Shown: positions 5,340-5,912 of the stretch, one piece after another | Layout: each line of letters starts with the position of its first letter | How positions within the stretch are numbered: the stretch's first letter is position 1 | Source of the DNA: Bacteroidales bacterium | Lineage (GTDB): Bacteria > Bacteroidota > Bacteroidia > Bacteroidales > NBLH01 | Reading direction: 5' to 3' | Assembly: GCA_027083715.1 (NCBI GenBank) | Contig: JALWNR010000199.1 | Location: forward strand, 1-5,912 | Length of the DNA: 5,912 nt | The notes under the pieces: generated by a model | What the model saw: the letters and a program-made list of their open reading frames with translations, nothing else | What the model was told of the DNA's origin: nothing | Database searches by the model: none | Program-made: the position numbers and the translations under genes

Positions 5340-5912
5340 TGTATTCTAAAATTCTGTTTAAACCAACTGCTGTTAAAAAAGGTTTTGCAAATATGCGATT
5401 TTTTAACTTATACTCAAAGAAAAAACTGTCTCCACCCGTCAAAATTACCTTTAAATCAGTATATTTTTTTTTATATTCATTAATATAAGAGTCCATTTCA
5501 AAGATAATTCCATTTTGGACACCGGAAATAATAGCATCATTTGTATTGTCTGCGGTTAAATAAAACTCCTCACTTTTATCCAATAAAGGCAATTTGCTTG
5601 TAAATGTTTTTAATGCTTTAAACCTCATTTGCATTCCGGGAGATATGTTTCCGCCCATATATTCGTTATTATCCGAAACAAAATCAATGGTTAAAGCCGT
5701 TCCTGCATCAATCACTAAAACGTTTGTATTTGGGAAAATAGTATTTGCACCTACTGCTGCTGCAATTCTATCTTTACCCAAACTTGCTTTACTTTTGTAA
5801 TTATTTATAATCGGGAGTCTAGTATTTTTATCTAAGTAAATAATTTTTTGGGTATATTTGCCTGCTTTTTGATTAAATTCTTCGGGTAATTTAACTACCG
5901 AAGATATAATGA
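5323..5912 (-). CDS. coaX: Type III pantothenate kinase, N-terminus outside the window
   Basis: CoaX phosphorylates pantothenate with ATP, the first step of coenzyme A synthesis; it belongs to the ASKHA (actin-like) kinase fold and acts in the cytoplasm. The frame is open to the window edge and gives 195 complete codons, so about 45-50 N-terminal residues, including the first phosphate-binding motif (DxGNT), lie beyond it. Motifs in order, numbered from the first full codon: LGKDR (44-48), where Asp47 is the expected catalytic base; DAGTALTID (68-76), the second phosphate-binding motif; GGNISPGMQMR (86-96); AIISGVQNG (126-134); TGGD (158-161); and a C-terminal TAVGLNRILEYN. All are intact. 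A TTG at 5779-5781 is not the start: it falls within the LGKDR motif and the frame continues upstream with normal CoaX sequence (LPIINNY at 33-39). The TAG stop lies inside the next gene. Confidence 0.95.
   Translation of the reverse strand, partial: IISSVVKLPEEFNQKAGKYTQKIIYLDKNTRLPIINNYKSKASLGKDRIAAAVGANTIFPNTNVLVIDAGTALTIDFVSDNNEYMGGNISPGMQMRFKALKTFTSKLPLLDKSEEFYLTADNTNDAIISGVQNGIIFEMDSYINEYKKKYTDLKVILTGGDSFFFEYKLKNRIFAKPFLTAVGLNRILEYNAKQI

Noticed and set aside
5499..5506. Minus-strand TATCTTTG within coaX as an omp promoter
   Set aside because: There is no TTG at a suitable distance upstream and the bases encode conserved coaX sequence; co-transcription explains omp expression better.
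5323..5781. A 152-residue coaX starting at the TTG at 5779-5781
   Set aside because: The frame is open to the window edge and upstream residues match CoaX (LPIINNY before LGKDR); the TTG falls inside the substrate-binding motif.
1..5912. A novel defence, mobile or retroelement-type system in the window
   Set aside because: I found no nuclease, reverse transcriptase, transposase, toxin-antitoxin pair, direct-repeat array, tRNA or att-like site; all genes fit a conserved Bacteroidota housekeeping and envelope cluster.

Overview
The window looks like a chromosomal core region of a Bacteroidota bacterium, probably of the Flavobacteriia/Cytophagia/Sphingobacteriia type. Four things point there: the DNA is AT-rich; no convincing Shine-Dalgarno sequences precede the genes; promoter-like elements fit the Bacteroidota consensus TTG-N(17-23)-TAnnTTTG; and the gene order coaX, outer-membrane beta-barrel protein, secreted TPR protein, lptC, small membrane protein, CNNM/CBS-domain membrane protein is one I associate with that phylum. 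Every gene I can support is on the minus strand, so the region reads from right to left.

Reading in the direction of transcription, the window opens inside coaX (type III pantothenate kinase, 5323-5912, N-terminus outside the window). Its stop codon lies 17 nt inside the start of a 423-residue outer-membrane barrel protein (4068-5339). A 108-nt gap follows, holding a good Bacteroidota-type promoter built into a perfect 9-bp inverted repeat (3989-4022). It drives a 534-residue secreted TPR protein (2355-3959). A long hairpin with a T-rich tail (about 2281-2336) closes that unit. Next come lptC (1626-2207), a 183-nt stretch with no supported gene, a 54-residue one-to-two-helix membrane protein (1278-1442, too short for routine ORF calling), and, 2 nt further on, a CNNM-type membrane protein with a TTG start (13-1275).

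In function the region is a cell-envelope and housekeeping cluster: coenzyme A synthesis (CoaX), lipopolysaccharide transport across the periplasm (LptC), and outer-membrane, periplasmic and inner-membrane proteins of partly unknown role. The promoter and terminator split it into at least three transcription units: coaX-omp, the TPR gene alone, and lptC onward. I see no phage, transposon, CRISPR, defence or RNA gene. I do not see a novel system here. The most useful extra observations are the small ORF at 1278-1442, the strand-specific hairpin after the TPR gene, the palindrome over the TPR promoter, and the unexplained 1443-1625 gap.
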